Source: Candolleomyces eurysporus (Eukaryota > Basidiomycota > Agaricomycetes > Agaricales > Psathyrellaceae). From it: a DNA stretch of 64,000 bases. The stretch's first letter is position 1. Each line of letters begins with the position of its first letter. The position numbers and the translations under genes were made by a program. Positions 1 to 11,884 of the stretch are shown one piece after another. The stretch covers positions 62,001-126,000 of the forward strand of contig JANBPK010000817.1 in assembly GCA_027579435.1 (NCBI GenBank), written 5' to 3'. A model generated the notes under the pieces. The model had not been told where the DNA came from. It ran no database searches and saw only the letters and a list, made by a program, of their open reading frames with translations.

Positions 1-30
1 TGTAGGCATGTGAAGGTATCTGATCATGAC

Positions 31-638
31 CTGTAGGTGTCTCCGTTCTCCACGATTTCCCAGTAAAACGGCGATCTTCCCATCTTTGCTTGGTCCTGCT
101 GCAGCTGAACGTATTGGCCGTCCACCAAAGAGGCAAGGGCAACCTTGCATTTCCCTGAAGGATCGGGCTGCAGGAGCCACTAAGACATGAACTCAGTAAG
201 CAGAAATGGAGCAATCGAGTATCGTAAGACGCACCTGCTGAGCGCGTTCACCGTTAAACTTGGCCGAGATCACTGTATCAGAGTTCGTCATACCGTTCTC
301 AAAGGGAGTAAATGTGGAAGGGCACCATGCCTACCTTTGTTATCCTTCGCTTCGAGCACCATCCCGACCCGATTGTAAATGAAATGTGGGCCATCTAGAC
401 GCAAGGGCGAAGGATATATAGAAGACAAAAGATCGAGACAGCCAGTCAGAAGTGGGGATGTTCATGGGGCTTTAAACCACGTACGAAATTGCGATGGATC
501 CGGCGATCGATATCCATCTCCCATTGGGTCAGGAGCTGATGACAATTGTGAGCGCATTCGACAGATACGGTGCAGCTACTGAGCGCCTCCGCTTCACATA
601 CCATCTGTAGGCCGAGCGCCAGAGTCAGGGTTATCCAT
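31..638 (-). CDS. Family L copy A, 5' part (cut by window edge)
   Basis: This is the N-terminal part of a member of the family L genes that recur through the window. Five exons can be traced on the minus strand by comparison with the complete copies: 638-602 (starts MDNPDSG), 535-485, 394-335, 272-235 and 179-31. Each has GT-AG borders and the same phase as its counterparts. They encode the short leader, the HFICN..GLVLE block, the GG-R-x-QQ block ending in a QxW-like motif, and the block ending in a T/I-Y-R before the next intron. The two C-terminal domains lie beyond base 1. No lesion is visible. Function is unknown; the N-terminal part resembles a ricin-B-type beta-trefoil, which is an inference. 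Confidence 0.75.
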
Positions 639-1373
639 GGGAAGCGAGTGTTAAATTTGATTTCAGTGTAAGCGTAGCAGGAGTGGGGTGAAGACCAAGC
701 TGGAAGCTGGGTGCCACTGCTGCCCTTCATGACATACCCATGACAGTTCATCTCATTGCGACAGCGGGCACAAAAAAGAGCGGCCGTTCTGGCACGTGAG
801 CGAAGAACCTGCATCTGGTTTACCTCAAGTCAAGCTTGGGTTCTGCGCGAGACGTGCCATCCGTTTCAATGGTGTGAGATACGATATGGTAGGGTGTAAT
901 CTGTCGAGCCGTTCTGCCGAATATGGAGAAGGTACGATAGCTAAATACCCCGAACGTTGATACTTGAACCTGAAACGCAAGTCAAAACCTTTGAACCTCC
1001 CCAGTAAACGGGGCTCAATAGTCCCCTTTGATATCGGCAATCACCGCTGTCCGACTCGAAGGCTTGAAGGGGCGAGTGCGTTCTACACGACGGAATACTT
1101 TGATGAGAGTCCGTTTTCGTGATGAGGTAAATTCATCAGTACCATCATATTATGGTAACGGCATGTGATCCTGCCAATCCTTCAAGCGCCCGACACGACC
1201 CTCCGGAAAGCCTGCAGCCAGGCTTCGATGCTTGGCAGGACTGAAAGAATTAATGTCAAAAGTCCATAATTTTTGACATGTACATATTAATAGGACAAAG
1301 CCCCAATCGAAGGAAGGACAACGAAAGGGAGTAGCCGGGCTATTAGTAATAGACAGCACGTTAACTTGAAGTA
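639..1373. other. Intergenic, no gene recognised
   Basis: Upstream region of family L copy A (minus) and downstream side of the small secreted protein gene (minus). Only short open frames without recognisable content are present. Confidence 0.5.
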
Positions 1374-1900
1374 CTACTGTCGAACAGCCCCAGTGACTCT
1401 GCATCCTCCCTCGAAGGCAGACTTGGTAGCGCAATCCTTGGCCTATAGAAGGGGAAATCGAATGAGCAACAGTTCAAAGACCGCGAAGGAGCTCCGGGAA
1501 GTCAATTCAAAGTCGAACTCACCTGCTGAGCCGTACTATACTTCGTCCCACAGTAAGGGCACTTATAAGTCTTCTTCTTTGAAATGAGATTGCCTCGTCG
1601 CTCCAGGCGATCGGAGAGCTCGTCAATGAGATCGCGAGTGGAGAAATCGGCGAGGACTTCTCGCCGCTCGAGGATCTCCCCAACGGATTCGAGGTCACGG
1701 GTGCTGAGGCCGTCCATCCAGTCTCGGGCTTCGAGGGGGGCGCCGCCGTCCTAGATAATGCAAAGAAAACGATTTTCACCGAATTTTAGAATATGGATTT
1801 GGATCAAGTGGAGGGGGGGTGGACATACACGATGGGCAGAGGCAACCCAGGCGGTCAAGGAGACGACGACGGGAAGAAGGGTGGCAAATGAGACTCGCAT
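1374..1900 (-). CDS. Small secreted protein with LEARD/LERR motifs and Cys-rich tail (122 aa)
   Basis: I do not recognise this gene. Three exons, 1900-1829, 1750-1523 and 1442-1374, splice with GT-AG borders into a 122-residue protein. Residues 1-23 form a signal peptide (MRVSFATLLPVVVSLTAWVASA). Next comes an acidic/basic repeat-like stretch with LEARD (30-34), STRDL (40-44 and 61-65), LERRE (51-55) and LERRG (73-77). The tail carries four cysteines: C88-P-Y-C91, C104 and C114, in a Lys/Tyr-rich context (YKCPYCGTKYS). The CPYC pair resembles half of a zinc-binding finger, but no matching His pair is seen, so disulphides are equally possible. The dibasic 'LERR' and 'LEAR' sites suggest proteolytic maturation. 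A TATA box lies about 115 bp upstream. The same 'LEAR' vocabulary appears in the repeat-peptide precursor at 16.1 kb. Confidence 0.72.
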
Positions 1901-2011
1901 TGTGATAGGGAGTGTGTGGTGTGTGAGTTACGTGTTAGATAAATAGACTGCTCGCTGAGTAGTAGCGAAAATGAGGGTTGTTGGTACTACTGGTCTCATC
2001 GATTCTCCTAG

Positions 2012-2020
2012 CCTTTTATA
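2012..2020 (-). promoter_or_regulatory. TATA box of the small secreted protein gene
   Basis: TATAAAAGG on the minus strand, about 115 bp before the ATG at 1900, a usual distance for a TATA-driven fungal promoter. Confidence 0.5.
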
Positions 2021-3689
2021 CTTTTGTCAACTAACTATCGCATAAGCAAGCCGTCCGTTCTTTTCAATGAAACACAAAGGTTATTTCCTTATTCCTAATC
2101 ATAACGTAGCTTGCGAGATTCGAAAATAGGAATCATTCCGCATCTTCAGATCGTCATGTAGCCGCCACTAGCGAAGGGGATAATCGATCGACTCGCCCGG
2201 CGTTCGAGTTTCACAAGGTCCATTGGTGCATGGAGAAGGCTATCATTTTCCATAGCGTCGACCCTGCGTTGTACCACAACGGCAGCTCGGAAATTATCTC
2301 ACTGCTTTGGGCAGTGCTAGGCGGGGCACGACGACGAGCTTACGTCGATTCTTGTTCATCAATCCATTGTCAGTGTCACGGCAGAGCCGGCGCTAACGAG
2401 AATAATTATAGAAGTCTCTTCTCCAACTGCAAGTCGTCAGGGCATGCCATCAGGGGTATAACGGGGGCTCTACTCGAGTAGGGTGGCAAGCCAAATGGCT
2501 TTGGCTATTGAGAACTTCGAAGATTCTGAGGCTCCTCTCGATAGCAAAGAACCAGCATCTGGACGGGCAATGTACGTTACATTTTCCGGATCATTAATAA
2601 CTAGTAACGATTGACGATCCACGCGTTCACAGCAAATCCTCAGTCTTGCATACATCAATACAAGTGGACATTACAGGGAGCGAACTCAGAGGAAATCCTA
2701 ATCAATCAACTCTTCGATCATTATCCCGGGCGCATCAGAGAAAATCACGGAATACGCGTTCGGCAGGCTCCAGCAGGTGTTTTACCGTCTTTTTAGGGAT
2801 AGTACTATGAATTCTCTGAGTCCTTGAGTTCAGCTCAACTGCGCCGGCAGCCAGTGCCAATGGCTATTTCGAGAGCGGCTAGCTCAGCGCTCTGCGCCGC
2901 CCCCGTATTTATGATCATCTATCTCTTGGCCCTTGAAGGCCATTTGATGAGAGCACTCAGGACGGAAACTTGCTGCACCCGAAAGGAACTTACACCCTGG
3001 AGTTCTTTGGTTGTCAAGGGAAAGGAATCTATGTCGCTTCCTCGGATGTCGGTGTGGGGTTCAGCGCTCTAGCATTACTTTTTTTTATCCGCCCGAGTTC
3101 CGATTACACATGTGGTTGCGTAGGCAGTTGGTATGTAGTCCTAAGTTTTTTTTTTCCAATTATCCGAGTATAAAAGACCTGGTATCTGTCGTTGATCCTC
3201 CCCACACATGGTTACGTTCCACTTTGGGCAAGCCAAAGCACAGGAGCGTTTAAGCCACTGGTTGACACGAACCTAGAGTCTCCATGCCTGTGCTTGCGAC
3301 TCCATCTATCTTCGCATTCACAATACTCTCACTTCTTGTCCTTACTCACACATAAATTCCAAGGCCCAGCCGTCTCGGCTGAGAACCTGGTCCCATTAGA
3401 TCAGGGATAAGTTTCCTGTCAATTCAAGCCAGAGCGAGGCCGTATCAGTCGCAGATGGTGGCAGTCGAGGCAGAGGAGATGTCGATCAGTCCAAAATTGA
3501 TGCTGAACAAGAGAACTATGTGGATCCGAGCTTCGGTCTTATGGTCACTCGATCAGGCCCGGTTCTTTTCTTCAAGCTAGCCACTTGGTGAAGATGCTCC
3601 GATAAATGCATAGATTTTATCTTGACCCCACGAAGGGCCATTGCTATCCTAGAGCTCTGATTCGATGGTAGCTGTAGCGCCGTGCTTGA
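2021..3689. other. Intergenic region with an isolated TATA box and possible gene relic
   Basis: No gene can be supported. At 3169-3176 (+) there is a TATAAAAG followed 115 bp later by an ATG (3284) that opens a hydrophobic, signal-peptide-like stretch (MPVLATPSIFAFTILSLLVL) and then meets a stop. This could be the first exon of a dead or unrecognised secreted-protein gene. Confidence 0.3.
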
Positions 3690-3918
3690 AAGCAATCACA
3701 TGCCACTTATCTGCAACTTGAAGTCAACGTTTCTGAGAAAGTGTGAGGGACACCAGAAGCGCTGCCTACACTGGCTAGAACGACCTCAGTGCATCCTTGG
3801 TGGCCTCATAAACCCCCTTTGCCAGGTTTCATGCTCCATTGACGAGCAAACCCCTCCCCTTGTAGGCTACTAGGATGGCAATGTGGATATCGAAACACAG
3901 GCTATTTGTCTCGGTGGT
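3690..3918 (-). pseudogene. Family L 3'-end fragment (relic)
   Basis: This stretch aligns, degraded and in the same orientation, with the last exon of copy B that begins 50 bp further on (3971-4257). Shared landmarks on the plus strand are 'gagggacaccag.agcgctgcctacactg' split by changes, and the later 'gatatcgaa.cacagg' segment. Reading frame is broken. It is best explained as a partial tandem duplication of the 3' end of copy B. Confidence 0.6.
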
Positions 3919-3970
3919 ATTCCGTAGGTACATGTTCCCGCTTCGGCTATCGTATATTCCTCGAGACCAA

Positions 3971-5465
3971 TTACACGTTATTTATATGCAACGTGAAGCC
4001 AACCTTCCCGAGAAACGCGCGAGGGACACCAGGAGCGCTGCCTACACTGACCAGAACGACTTCGGGTCCTTGGCGCTGCCAAAAATCTGTCCTGCCCGGG
4101 CTCATGCTCCATTGAGGATTGTCCCAGCGACCTTGTCGGCTACTGAGCACGCAGACATAGATCTCGAACGGCAAGTTGTTCTTGATGCCGATGGACTGGG
4201 CCGTTTTTGCTTCGTTCTCAGTGTACGTTGCGTTTGAGGGCATGATTGATTCTACACCTACAGGTGTATCAAAAGAGAGTGCGACGAATGCCTTGTTAGC
4301 AGAATGACACATCCAAAGATATGATTAAACAGACACACCTTCCCATTCAGAACTCGAAGGAAGGGATTGGACATGAAGAACCTTGCCGACACGTCCTTGG
4401 AAAACCTGCGCTCTCTGAGCTCCAATGCAGTCGCTCAAACTCACATGCACGCTCTCGTTCGAAGACCTCTTCCAGTATTGCCAATTATTGGCCTTGACCA
4501 TCCATTGGCCAGCTTCACTGGACCCACCGGACTGCCCAGAAACCGCTGCATATATCGGGGAATCGAGATGGTTGTAGACGCGGATTTGACCCGTTTCTCC
4601 TGTGGTGTAGTAAACCGACCGCCCGGGGTAGCCCCATTGCCCTATTTTCCCTATGCGAAGTGCTTCTTGAACTTCTGGCGAGTTCTCAAGTATTAATAGT
4701 GTGACGGATTCGTCCTCTTCCCGGGCTGATGCAATTGTCCTGATCGTGCAAGTGTCACCAGATGAGAGAGGTAAAGATAGTTTTTCACGACCTTCGCCGA
4801 GCCTAGCAGCTCAAGTCAGAATGGTTAACCTCCTGTAGACTTGCGATGCCATGATACCTGTAGATGCGTCCCTGCTCCACAATCTCCCAGTAAAAGGGTG
4901 TTCTGCCGACTCGAACGGTCTCAAACTCAAAGTGATCCGCCATGGGGCGACAGATTTCGACATATGCGCCATTGAGCAAGGAGGTTAGAGCAACCCTGCT
5001 TTTCACAGAAGGGTCGGGTTGCAAGAGCCACTAGAAAATCGTTTCAGCGGATAGAAACAACCTAATAGAGACTTTAAACAAGGCACCTGCTGTGAACTTC
5101 CACCATGAAACTTGGACGAGACCACTGTAATCGATATCAGGTTCGGTCATTCATCCCCTTCCCGGATCGGGGAGATGAGAGTGCCAAACATACCTTCCTT
5201 GTCCTTCACTTCAAGCACTAGCCCTTCTAGATTGCATACGAAATGTGGGCCATCTTAGTAATAAGGATGAAGACTCTGTCAGAAGTCAGGCTGCGTGTAG
5301 AATTCTGAGCCACATACGGAATTGTGATGCATTTGCCCATCGACCCCCAAGTGGATTAGGAGCTGACGACAAGGGTGAGCTTAAACCTAGTTGCTGAGCA
5401 ATCAAAGAGGATCTCCGCCTCCACATACCGTCCGTAGGCTGAGCGCTGGGACCTGGGGTCGCCAT
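3971..5465 (-). CDS. Family L copy B, complete (367 aa)
   Basis: Seven exons on the minus strand: 5465-5429, 5362-5318, 5253-5194, 5124-5087, 5030-4858, 4802-4339 and 4257-3971. They sum to 1104 nt with consistent phases and no internal stop. The start ATG opens MATPGPSAQPTD, matching the short leaders of the other copies. Exons 3-5 encode HFICN..GLVLE, a GG-S-S-QQ|W junction and a W-E-I-V end, which looks like part of a ricin-B beta-trefoil. Exons 6 and 7 each encode one copy of a domain with N-x-L-x-x-x-IY, W-x-R and E-V-x-VS landmarks. No signal peptide is present, so the protein is probably cytosolic. Its start faces the F-box gene across 290 bp, suggesting a shared promoter region. Function unknown. 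Confidence 0.82.
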
Positions 5466-5755
5466 GATTCGACTTGCTCAGTGTACGGTGGTGGGAGTGG
5501 TTGAAGACACAGCCGAATTCTGTCATTGACGTGCTCCCCAAAGATTATCTATATAGGAATTGTGGCCCAGCCGTTTCCGAGGCTAAGACCATTTGGTTCT
5601 GGCCAATCGAGACTGCTCATGAGATGAGTTGGTTGACAGCAAACTGAAACAGTGAGGTCAAGGTGCCGGTCGTTGCCGGAAGATAAGATAAGGATAGCTT
5701 ATCACAGAGGCCAGAGCGCTTCCGGCGACTTATCCTCAACCTCCAAACGCTGACA

Positions 5756-7231
5756 ATGCGTCGACTATTCGGCAAGGCTCGCGACACCATACGGACACCT
5801 CGAAAAGGCGGTGGCGGACCACCCAGGACTCATCCCCCAGAAATCCTCCAGGAAATATTTGTGCATTGCTGTGGGGACGAGTACATCGACTTCTTTTCCC
5901 ATTCCCCCTTCGAGCATGAAATCTTGAACACCTGCCAAAGCCAGGACGGCAGCAAGAAAGACAAGAATATTCGACGTAAATGGGACTATGAGCGCCCTCC
6001 ATGGAATACGGCTTACGTCCTCAAAGCCGTCTGCAAGGAGTGGAGAGCGATCGTCGAAGGAACTCCCCAGCTCTGGCAAAGACTCCACCTCGAATTTCAA
6101 CCAATCCCGATAACCGGAACCCTTCCTTCCGTCCACCTTTCCGAAACGCAGCTAACAGATTTCTCTCGTCGCTACGCAAACATGCTGAAGCATGTTTTTC
6201 TTTCGCGTTCGGGTGGAATGGCCCTGCATCTACAGATAGGCGTTGGGACAGGGCCCAGTCAAATCAACTCGCAGAACGCTGGGAAACTGCGTGGTGTTTT
6301 CATGAAACCCCTCCTCCACGCCCTTGCAGAAGAGAGCCACAGGTGGACTTCCCTAGAACTAGCAGGCATATCGCTCAAAATCGTTATTGATGAATTCTTT
6401 CGCCCATCAAGTTCAAACCATGGACTAATGTCACTTCCAAACCTCCGTCACCTCTCTTCCAACTCATCGCCGGAGTACGATGACACAACCATCTCAGCAT
6501 CCCAGATATCTAAACTATTCCTATCCGGTACACCATTCTGCAATGAATCGATAGTGAAGATAAACCTCACGCAGTCGCAACATCTCACGACATTGGTCAT
6601 GTCAGACTGGTACTCCTACCACCTCGACAGAGAGTTGTCCACTAGGCGGTTCATCGAAGTTTTGAAAGCCGTCCCGAACTTGGCGCACTTTCACTGGCAG
6701 GGGAGGTTTGGAAGACTTCAGCATTTCGTTCTCCATGCCACCACCAACCCCGTTGTTTTAGAGAAGCTCCTTTCCATCACGATGGAAGACTCGAATCTGG
6801 AATTCTGCAGACTTCTCCCCCGCCTGATATCCTGTCCAAAATTGGAGTCGCTGCGGTTATTAGTCGGGGAACCTATAGCTGTCGTCAGCACTCAGACGCC
6901 ACCCATCGTTGATGAGGCCATTTTCTCCATCCAGACCATTATACAAGCTGCACCCTTCATCAAGAATGTGACGGTGATGCAGTGCAAATCGCTCTTGTGG
7001 ACCTTGGGTACCATGAAAAACGTCAAGGTCCCATCCGGATTCGAATACGTCTTTTATTCAGGTTCCCAAGCTCAGTTTGTCAACGCTCTCCAGCGAGACA
7101 AACATTGGTCAAAGCTCTCTCCCAACTCTCCCCTCGACAAACTCCCGGTGGAAATTATGACCGTCGAGTCGACCTCAAAGTTACAGAAATATATTCCGCC
7201 GGATCGTATACCCCCCCCTCACAGTCCCTAA
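5756..7231 (+). CDS. F-box / LRR-like protein (491 aa)
   Basis: A single long open frame of 491 residues. The N-terminus carries the agaricomycete F-box-like pattern: PPEILQEIF (about residues 27-35), then a long spacer, then AVCKEWRAIVEGTPQLWQRL (about 92-111). The rest is leucine-rich with repeated 'L.LP.L..L' type segments (for example LMSLPNLRHL and CPKLESLRLL), as expected for the LRR part of an F-box protein. Members of this large family are thought to act as substrate adaptors of SCF ubiquitin ligases; the substrate is unknown. The start lies 290 bp from the divergent start of family L copy B. Two degraded copies of its 5' end lie at 22.1 and 24.7 kb next to other family L loci. Confidence 0.8.
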   Translation: MRRLFGKARDTIRTPRKGGGGPPRTHPPEILQEIFVHCCGDEYIDFFSHSPFEHEILNTCQSQDGSKKDKNIRRKWDYERPPWNTAYVLKAVCKEWRAIVEGTPQLWQRLHLEFQPIPITGTLPSVHLSETQLTDFSRRYANMLKHVFLSRSGGMALHLQIGVGTGPSQINSQNAGKLRGVFMKPLLHALAEESHRWTSLELAGISLKIVIDEFFRPSSSNHGLMSLPNLRHLSSNSSPEYDDTTISASQISKLFLSGTPFCNESIVKINLTQSQHLTTLVMSDWYSYHLDRELSTRRFIEVLKAVPNLAHFHWQGRFGRLQHFVLHATTNPVVLEKLLSITMEDSNLEFCRLLPRLISCPKLESLRLLVGEPIAVVSTQTPPIVDEAIFSIQTIIQAAPFIKNVTVMQCKSLLWTLGTMKNVKVPSGFEYVFYSGSQAQFVNALQRDKHWSKLSPNSPLDKLPVEIMTVESTSKLQKYIPPDRIPPPHSP

Positions 7232-7900
7232 CAATCCCCTCACCGGATGGGCTGATCGCGAACTTCATGTTTGCAGCGAAGAACGGTTGACGAATATTTT
7301 TAATTTCGTCGACTTTATCGCAAAAGATTGGGCTCGCGGTAAGACATCCAGCTCGATCAAGAAAACAAAGCTACCAGAGACATGGCATAGGCTAGGTTGC
7401 CTTCCCGACGAACTCCAGGTACTTATCCAGTTGATGGAGATGGTTAGGTCAAAGCAATTCCCTTCGGACTCTTGTTCCTTCACATTTGCTGCTGTACTTG
7501 GTACTGTGGACCTTGGCCGAAGTGTAGCCGTGGCTGATTCTGGCTTCGCGTAATGCAGTATTTATGTAGCGTTCAGCTGGCTCTGAAAGCATGCTAAAAG
7601 ATCAGGGTGGCCTCGAAGAGCAGGGGAATGGAGACTGGCAATGACGATGTCCGATCAAGGTAAGGCCGAACAGCTATGATGATGACCGACTCATGCACAG
7701 GCCAGTTGCGATTAACGGGTCCCAAGTATCATCAAAATTGCGGTTGACATGCTTCTCAGTGACTGTCAAGGTCTCACGAAATTTATCGACTTGATGATTG
7801 ATCAAGCTGAATCCATAGGGACGACGTATGGATCAATCAAAAGTGGAGGGGTTACAGCACCTGGGCGCAAGGCGGCTTTTGTGGCTCGCCCAGCCCCCCC
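7232..7900 (+). other. Downstream region with one short uncertain open frame
   Basis: An 88-codon open frame at 7287-7553 (starts MTNIFNFVDFIAKDWARGK) follows the F-box gene by 55 bp. It has no recognisable domain and may be a 3' exon, a separate small gene or chance. The remaining sequence shows nothing identifiable. Confidence 0.25.
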
Positions 7901-7949
7901 ACCCACAGCTTTTCGGCTTTCTTCCTCCTTCCTTCTCTTCCTTTCTACC

Positions 7950-10300
7950 CACGACCATGTCCGCTGTCCCCATTGATTTTTGAGAGTCCCGCATCCCTCC
8001 CATATATCCTCAGTTTCCGCTCATCCCTTTTCTCAACCTCTTTTCGCTTGGTCGGATCTCAGCACCGTACTGCCATTTAATTAATTCCTAAAAAATCGAT
8101 AATTTTCTCTGCTCTCTATTGTCTATTCATTCGTATGCTTCAACTCCAGTGCAAAACATTGAACACCGTCAGAGGACAGCACCGAAGGCAGAAAGCGGAA
8201 CCCTTTTGTTCCAATCCGACTATGTACAACAGAGAAGACCACGACATCTATCGCAAACTCTACCCAAGAAGACGCAACGCAACAAAGGCAAGCCAGAAGC
8301 GAGCAAAAACTGTGAAGCTAATCAAGGAAATGAGACATAAGGTTAAGGGCATATACAACAAGCAACCAACGCTGAATCCATCCAAGAAGTGAAGTGCGAA
8401 AATCCAGCGAGCGAGCAAGACATTGACCTCGAAGAAGTGGACTCTAGTCGAGGAAGAAGACAAACGGCCAACAGCGCGACATTTCCGTACGGCCTTCCGC
8501 GGGCACTACAACTTCGACGAAAGGTCAGCTCTTCGATTCTGAGGGCAGAACAGACAAGCGAGGACACCTACCCAAGCCCATGGAGAACGAGGATGCCTTT
8601 TGAGTAGAGGAGCCAGGGGGTTCCGGTCGACTGCCTCCACCTCGGATGCATCTTCGTCAGCAAGAATGGCGCTTTGCCCCACGCTCTATTCAAAGTCCAG
8701 TCAGCCACGACAGAGAACGGTTAAGAGAAGAAAAGACAAGTACGAACCCTTGCACATAAATCGGCAGCCTGCCTCAACTGGACGAGCAGCCGTCTCTTGC
8801 TATCAACTGGGTAGTGAGTTCCTGAAGCAGAGAGTAGGCAGACCATGGGGGTTGCACGGCGAGCAGCGGTTAAAAGCTCTTGCGGAGGAGGTAGGAGAGG
8901 TGGAGGGTCGGTAATACGGATTTTTGAGGCACTACATGCGCAGGGAGGAAGGTCAAGTGTACGTCTGTCGTTAGATAGCGTTTGTCGCGAGGAGACGGGA
9001 GGAGACGCAGGGTCAATCTCGCACTCAAAAATGGAGGGTTCTGGCGAGGGGTGAAGGCGACATGACTTAGTGGAGGGTGCCAACGGGGTCATGTTCGCGG
9101 TCGTCGAAGTACTGGCAAAATGCTGGAAGCGACGCATGGCCTGACCCAGTTGGTGGCACAGTGGGGGGAGGAGGCAGCTTCCTGGGGCAAATTAAGGCAA
9201 AGAGAATGAATGAATGAAGGTGGGTGATAATTTTGAGAAGAAACCGACCAAATAACGGAAAACCATCGTGAAATGAATTGAATGGGTGACAAACATTCAG
9301 GTCAGGATCGAAAGTCGGGAACCCTGAATTGCTGTTCGAAGTAGCAATTCTGGTTCAGAGCTGAACGACACTTTCCGCTAACCCTTCGCTAGAGGGCGGT
9401 CGCTTTTGAGTCCGTACAGAAAGGATGGGTGCCCTTGACGGGGAGGCTCAAGATGAGAACGGGGCACGAGTACCAGAAGCCAGTACCGTAACATGGGTGT
9501 CGGTCGAAGAGTTCGTGATGCGGCGCACATCACTAAGCCTTTTATAGCAACGGTCTGGCTCGAGTGCCTGCCCATTGACCACAAAAGACCCAGAAATTCC
9601 AGTTGGCGGAAACGTCGACCTGCTTGCAGCCAGGACCATGATCGTTCTTTACCCACAGGTTAATGACTTGCTAGAAGACCTTGAAGCCGCGTTTCCGCCC
9701 TGCGTAAGCGAACAACTGCCGTCGGGGCTGTAGCGTCCTCCGTCTTTATGCTGGGCCCATTTACTGAAAGGCTGACTAAATTGCAGGAAACGACCGCCTA
9801 TGGCCAAAAGGCTAATGCCTGTCCACCCAACATCTCTGCAAGCTCCCAGAGGCAAGAGCGGGAACAGCTTCCTGGTGCTGCACATCCACGGCCATCCACT
9901 TTCCACCGCCCAATCATCATGAGCAAACGGTTCCAGCCCGTCTTGACGCGTTGAAGGCAATAGCTCCTCGTCCTCCTCTTCCGCACCCTCCTACACCTGC
10001 CGCCATCCCGGCCCCTACGGCCGCCTACTTCCCATGTCCCAGTCACCGCAAGCTGCAATCGACTATACGCCTATTAACGCATGCTGCATCCAAAAGGTTC
10101 GCCACCCTCGTCCCATCCTCCTCGTCGAGACCCCCGACATCAGACACTGCGCAACTTTCCCCAGTTCGCCAACCCACTACAACCTTTCTCAGCTCCCACT
10201 GCCAACCGTCACCTTATGGCCCAAACCATGACCACCAATGCCCCACCACCCAGCGCGCTTGAACGAATACTGTTCGGCCCGAGTCTCGAAAGCTTCAGCC
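7950..10300. repeat. Dispersed repeat, copy 1 of a 2.3-kb pair
   Basis: Several blocks align in order and orientation with 45.95-48.2 kb. The clearest are 8590-8690 with 46720-46820 (shared words such as cctccacctcg.atgcatct and gcactttg/gcgctttg) and 9150-9290 with 47320-47470 (shared gaaggtgggtgat, ttttgagaag, gaccaaa). Similarity is roughly 70-80 percent by eye and interrupted. Neither copy has a convincing coding frame. It could be a degraded transposable element or an old segmental duplication. Confidence 0.55.
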
Positions 10301-11880
10301 ACCAATGCCAATCCCCTAACCGGAGCCTCCAGCCTGTTTCGAGATTGCAGACCTGCGCCAGTCCTGAAGGAGGGGGAAACAGAAATGAGGCTGCCAGGGA
10401 CGGCCTATAGATGACAGGCACGTACAACAGGCTTCCTCCCCTAGCCTCCAGCTGCTGATGAGATGATCTACTCTCGTACAGCGTCGTTCATGCGGAGAGG
10501 AAACCTCCTTTTGACCGGGAACCATGGAAGCCTCTTGCTATAGAGGCTGAGTAGAACACTGAGCTACGCAAGGGACAGGATTTAACAGGTGCCCTGGGGA
10601 AAGAAAATGTGAGTTTCAAGGCGACTCAACAGATGGAATAACGGCTTACCATGTGGCTCCGATACAGAATTACTAGCTGCGTGGACTCGCGATACCCGAT
10701 GCACGGAAGAGCTTTTCGGTGATCATTCGCAGCACTTCCACTGGGTCAACGGGTCAGACCAGTACGAGGAAGGACTTCTTGTTGAAGCGTCCCAAGGAGT
10801 TGAAGAATCTGGCCAGAAACCTGCGTGACCGAGGCCAGGCGAGGAACAATATTGCGAGTCCTTTCGAGAAAAATATGAAACTCAAGACGACTACGGAGAT
10901 ACAATAGCAGCTCACCATAATGCTTGGATATTGAATCACCAGCTGCGCCTGCTCGCCAGACGATGACACCTCAACACGCGCAAGGACTGTTCAGCTATCA
11001 TTCCCAACACCCCTGCTGGGTAGACGGTTTAGGCCAACACAGGAAGGAACAACAGTCCAAATCGTTCTCGAGGCCGTCAGCCATCAGTAGCCAGAGATCG
11101 AGGCCTGAGTCCTTCCGAGTCCCAGTTGCTCTTCATTGGCGACTCAGAGGGAAGGTGGCGGATTTGTCGACTCCCAAGACAGTCCAGGGCGATGAAGGGC
11201 AGGATTTTTTCATGCGAATGGATCCAAAATCAAAGTCCTAAACCCTCCTCGCGGAGCGGTTCGAGCAGAGGGCGGGGCCAGGCTAGCAACAACCGCTAAG
11301 GGGTACATTCGCCAATCCGCATCGAGGGAAGGCAGAAAGACTCAAGAGCGACTGAGTTGGGGCGTTTGCGCTGATCGCTTGGGGACTGCTACCCCCATAA
11401 TGCAAAGCCTTCGGAGGCCCTCTGCAGGACGTCGATGATCTTCTATCACATTGATGCGAACTTGACGCCCAGGGCCGGGAACTGTGTGTGCGCAAAACGA
11501 TTGAGGGGACAAGGCGCTACGTGAGGGGGCTAACGTCGCAGAATGAGAAACCCGGTTGACATAAAATCGGTCGCCCTCACCTCAATTCCAATCCCGCTTG
11601 ATGTGGTTACATTCTAGTCTCTGAGTTCGGTGTGGGTAGCCACCAGCTGTGGCTGTCAGCACCATCGATATCTCATAATCCCCGTCGCCGCATCCACCTG
11701 TTTCACGACTCGAAGACGCCCTCTTGAAGACTGGGGAAGTTCAGAGGGCTAGTTGGTAGCTGTGTCGACGTACACCGGTCAGTGAGTTCCCTCGATCCAG
11801 CGAAACAGGCTTACCAGAGTCCCATAGCATAGCCTCTGGCATGGTCAGCAATGCTACGACAACCGTCTGAATGCTATCCT
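10301..11880. other. Gene-free stretch with a degenerate tandem duplication
   Basis: No gene is supported. A segment at about 10660-10830 reappears, diverged, about 270 bp later at 10930-11100 (shared landmarks: gaat.ac.agctgcg, tcattc.cagcac, ctg.gt..acgg, aggaagga). The first copy keeps a 53-codon protein-like frame (ELLAAWTRDTRC...), which hints at a decayed coding element. Confidence 0.35.
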
Positions 11881-11884
11881 GAAG

